A DNA stretch of 8,414 bases from an uncultured Bacilli bacterium. Its GTDB lineage: Bacteria > Bacillota_I > Bacilli_A > RF39 > UBA660. A model generated the notes under the pieces. It ran no database searches and was not told the DNA's origin. It saw only the letters and a list, made by a program, of their open reading frames with translations. A program made the translations under genes and the position numbers. The DNA lies in the NCBI GenBank assembly GCA_947631895.1, contig CANRMU010000037.1, positions 1-8,414 on the forward strand, written 5' to 3'. Shown here piece by piece: positions 6,733-8,414 of this stretch. Position 1 is the stretch's first letter. The number at the start of each line of letters is the position of its first letter.

Positions 6733-7370
6733 TTTGCACCCTCTTTCTTTATAACAGCAAAAAAGGTATCAAAAATAATTTGTAAATCCAATAGAATACT
6801 ACAATGATCTATATAATATAATTCCATTTTCATTCTTTCTTTATATGAAATATTATTTCTTCCATTACTAGCCCAATAACCAGTCAATCCTGGTCTCATC
6901 GATAAAAACTTATCCTTTTTTTTACCATAATTATTAACTTCATCAGGAACTACTGGACGTGGTCCAATTAAAGACATATCACCTGTCAAAATATTTATAA
7001 ATTGAGGCATTTCATCTATTGATGAAATTCGTAAAAAATTGCCAATTTTAGTTATTCTAGGATCATTATCTATTTTACGGTCTTTTAAATATTCTTTTCT
7101 CTTTTCAGGATTTTCTTTTAACCATTTTTCTAATATTTTATCAGCATTAGGAACCATTGTTCTAAATTTAAATATTTTAATAATTTTACCATTTTTTCCT
7201 AATCTTTTTTGACAATAAAAAATAGAATTAAAATCTCCTGTACATAAAAAAATAATTTTAATAATTATAGACAACGGAATTAATACAATTATTCCAACTA
7301 TACTGCATATTATGTCAAATATTCTTTTTATAAAAAAATAACATTTTCTTTGTATGGTTAATACTTTCAT
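6729..7370 (-). CDS. Initiating undecaprenyl-phosphate sugar phosphotransferase (PF02397, monotopic)
   Basis: This 213-residue short-form phosphoglycosyl transferase moves a sugar-1-phosphate from a UDP-sugar to undecaprenyl phosphate, the committed first step of the pathway. An N-terminal re-entrant hydrophobic helix (KRIFDI then residues 17-43, with the kinking Pro at 32) is followed by the catalytic core: FKFRTM (67-72), DPRITKIGNFLR (103-114), SIDEMPQ with the catalytic Asp119-Glu120 pair, and SLIGPRPVVPDE (133-144), then RPGLTGYW. It lacks the extra transmembrane bundle of WbaP-type enzymes. It is the first gene after the promoter at 7406-7434, with AGGTGA (7377-7382) seven bases before the ATG. 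It ends with TGA overlapping the next ATG. Relatives load Gal, Glc, GalNAc, FucNAc4N or diNAcBac; the sugar here is undetermined. Confidence 0.94.
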   Translation of the reverse strand: MKVLTIQRKCYFFIKRIFDIICSIVGIIVLIPLSIIIKIIFLCTGDFNSIFYCQKRLGKNGKIIKIFKFRTMVPNADKILEKWLKENPEKRKEYLKDRKIDNDPRITKIGNFLRISSIDEMPQFINILTGDMSLIGPRPVVPDEVNNYGKKKDKFLSMRPGLTGYWASNGRNNISYKERMKMELYYIDHCSILLDLQIIFDTFFAVIKKEGAK

Positions 7371-7405
7371 CTTAAATCACCTAAATTATTTCTAATTACT
7401 TTTCT

Positions 7406-7434
7406 ATTTTAACATTTATTATTTTTTGATGCAA
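7406..7434 (-). promoter_or_regulatory. Main operon promoter (sigma-A type, extended -10)
   Basis: On the minus strand there is TTGCAT (7429-7434), a 17-base spacer ending in TGT, and TAAAAT (7406-7411). Transcription should start near 7399, giving a leader of about 29 bases with AGGTGA before the first ATG. There is no room for a long leader, riboswitch or antitermination element between promoter and gene. The 10-bp repeat array begins 33 bases upstream of the -35 box. ATGC at the -35 box can pair with GCAT at 7441-7444, a weak inverted repeat. Confidence 0.7.
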
Positions 7435-7447
7435 TAAAAAGCATTTT

Positions 7448-7465
7448 TTGAGAAAATTGAGAAAA
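7448..7465. repeat. Two tandem copies of TTGAGAAAA
   Basis: The 9-base unit TTGAGAAAA occurs at 7448-7456 and 7457-7465, followed directly by TTGAACACC, which shares its first four bases and opens the 10-bp array. It sits 14 bases upstream of the -35 box of the operon promoter. Function is unknown; it may be a decayed or ancestral part of the same array. Confidence 0.75.
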
Positions 7466-7466
7466 T

Positions 7467-7529
7467 TGAACACCGCTGAACACCGCTGAACACCACTGAA
7501 CACCACTGAACACCATTAAACACCATTGA
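7467..7529. repeat. 10-bp tandem repeat array (TGAACACCRY x6) upstream of the operon promoter
   Basis: Six head-to-tail units can be read: TGAACACCGC twice (7467-7486), TGAACACCAC twice (7487-7506), TGAACACCAT (7507-7516) and TAAACACCAT (7517-7526), closing with TGA. The changes are ordered along the array (GC, GC, AC, AC, AT, AT), as expected from stepwise duplication. The units are clearly richer in G+C than the surrounding DNA. A 10-base period is close to one helical turn, so each copy would face the same side of the DNA. It does not encode a peptide repeat (10 is not a multiple of 3) and has no spacers. It lies between the regulator remnant and the operon promoter. Confidence 0.92.
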
Positions 7530-7541
7530 TCTGCTCTTATT

Positions 7542-8357
7542 TTATTTTTTTATCATTTCTAAAAAAGTTTCACAACATCTATTAAAATAATTTTGTTTTA
7601 AACATATAATCCCAAAATCCCTTTTAGGTATTTTTGGTATTACATTTAATTCATATAATTCTTTATTATTTAATTCTTTTAAAACATATTCTTTAGTTAC
7701 TACTCCTACTCCATAACCTATTTTAGCAAATTCAATCAATAAATTAGAAGATGCTGCATCAATAACACTATGTAAAGTAACATTATTTTCTTTACAATAT
7801 TTTTCAATATAATCTCTTGAACTCGATGGTTGTTTTTGCATTAAAATTGGTAATTTAACTAAATCTTTTAAATTAAGTTTTTGATTTATTAATTCATGAT
7901 AATCTTTACTTACTACAAATATATCTTCTAAAGTTCCTAATTTTTGATACCATAAATCATCGGTTACTATTAAAGGAAATTTATTAATTATAAAATCTAT
8001 ATTTCCTTTTTTTAAATCTTCTTTTAATTTACTAGTTGGATCAGTACTAATCTCAAAATTAACATTTGGATAGTCTTTATGAAACATTTTTATATAAGGC
8101 ATTAAAAAGTTTTTAGCTAAAGTTGTACTTATACCTATTCTAATTGTTCCTACTAATAAATCTTGACCATCTTTAATTTTTTGAGTTGCTTTAGAAAGTA
8201 AATTTAAAGCTTCTTCGATATCATTATAAATTAAATTACCTTCTTTAGTTAAAATAACACCTTTTTGATTTCTAATAAATAATTTACAATTATAAATACT
8301 TTCTAACTTTTTAATTTGTTTAGTAATAGCTGGTTGAGAAATATGTCTTTCACAGGC
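7542..8357 (-). pseudogene. LysR-type transcriptional regulator, 5' end missing or replaced
   Basis: The frame carries ACERHISQPAITKQIKKLE, the recognition-helix part of the LysR helix-turn-helix, then LFIRNQKGVILTKEG (the wing region). A linker helix and a complete LysR substrate-binding domain follow, starting near TIRIGIST and ending FLEMIKK, with QPSSSRDYIEKY and GYGVGVV typical of the fold. About 267 residues follow the HISQP histidine, so an intact protein of ~295 would need ~28 residues more. Instead the frame hits TAA at 8388-8390, and residues before ACER do not match LysR helices 1-2 in any frame. No ATG, GTG or TTG occurs in frame before 8102, and that ATG has no ribosome site and would give only a 186-residue effector domain. 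It is thus probably inactive, unless the edge sequence is an assembly error. A missing Leu before HISQP (usually RLHISQP) is also odd. No clear terminator separates it from the operon. Confidence 0.75.
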
Positions 8358-8414
8358 ATAATGACACCAAAAGATAAAACCATTGATTTACTTTATTTTA
8401 AAGGAAATATAAAT
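8343..8414 (+). other. Short open frame running off the right edge; unidentified sequence replacing the LysR 5' end
   Basis: From ATG 8343 (or in-frame ATG 8361) a plus-strand frame stays open for 24 codons to the edge (second ATG onward: MTPKDKTIDLLYFKGNIN). It is protein-like in composition, but I do not recognise it. A weak CAGG sits four bases before ATG 8361. It occupies exactly the place where the minus-strand LysR coding sequence stops making sense, so it may be the start of an inserted element or simply chance. The partial length makes this a low-confidence entry. Confidence 0.2.

Noticed and set aside
99..7370. Mycoplasma-type code (TGA = Trp), suggested by very low GC
   Set aside because: TGA ends the sugar transferase (6729-6731) and the propeller gene (1656-1658) exactly where the next start or ribosome site begins, and Trp is encoded by TGG throughout.
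7371..7405. LoaP/NusG-type antitermination leader or riboswitch for the operon
   Set aside because: The predicted leader is only ~29 bases and holds just the ribosome site; no stable hairpin is visible.
7467..7529. CRISPR array or peptide repeat
   Set aside because: Units are contiguous 10-mers with no spacers, far too short for CRISPR, and a 10-base unit does not keep a reading frame.
7435..7541. Intrinsic terminator after the LysR remnant
   Set aside because: The region holds only direct repeats and A/T runs. I found no GC stem followed by a T tract on the minus strand, so read-through from upstream remains possible.
7542..8102. A complete 186-residue regulator starting at ATG 8102
   Set aside because: The frame is open upstream with clear LysR DNA-binding sequence, and ATG 8102 has no ribosome site and falls inside the effector domain's first strand region.

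Overview
The window is a very AT-rich bacterial stretch carrying a cell-surface polysaccharide (capsule or teichoic-acid-like polymer) operon. All seven intact genes are on the minus strand, so the operon reads from right to left. Low G+C, strong AGGAGG-type ribosome binding sites, TagD/TagF-type genes and the gene set suggest a low-GC Gram-positive (Bacillota: Erysipelotrichia, Bacilli or Clostridia). The genus cannot be told from the sequence. TGA is used as a true stop (for example at 6729-6731 and 1656-1658), so this is not a code-4 mycoplasma.

Right edge to 7542: remains of a LysR-type regulator. The effector domain and most of the DNA-binding helix-turn-helix are intact, but its first ~25 residues are replaced by unrelated sequence containing an in-frame stop (8388-8390). 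7371-7541: a compact control region. It holds a 10-bp tandem repeat array that is conspicuously GC-richer than its surroundings, two 9-bp repeats, and a near-consensus sigma-A promoter with an extended -10, ~30 nt from the first operon gene.

7370 to 99: the operon, tightly packed with start/stop overlaps or short gaps. In order of transcription: an initiating undecaprenyl-phosphate sugar-phosphate transferase (PF02397 type); a GT2 glycosyltransferase; a Stealth-family sugar-phosphate transferase; a 781-residue fusion of a Wzy/WaaL-type polymerase membrane domain with a GT4 glycosyltransferase; a beta-propeller-like protein of the GINT1-N-terminal type with unknown role; a TagB/TagF-type CDP-glycerol glycerophosphotransferase; and a TagD-type glycerol-3-phosphate cytidylyltransferase. 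A second promoter of the same architecture lies just before the propeller gene and may separately drive the last three genes.

Inferred pathway: the first enzyme loads a sugar phosphate on undecaprenyl phosphate, GT2 and GT4 extend it, the Stealth enzyme adds a sugar-1-phosphate in phosphodiester linkage, TagD makes CDP-glycerol (or a related CDP-polyol) and the TagF-like enzyme attaches glycerol phosphate, and the polymerase domain joins repeat units. The product would be a phosphodiester-rich surface glycopolymer. No flippase (Wzx or ABC), chain-length regulator or attachment enzyme is in the window.

1-98: downstream of the operon lies what looks like the terminal inverted repeat of an IS3-family (IS150-like) element running off the left edge. 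The window is therefore probably bordered by mobile or rearranged DNA on both sides.
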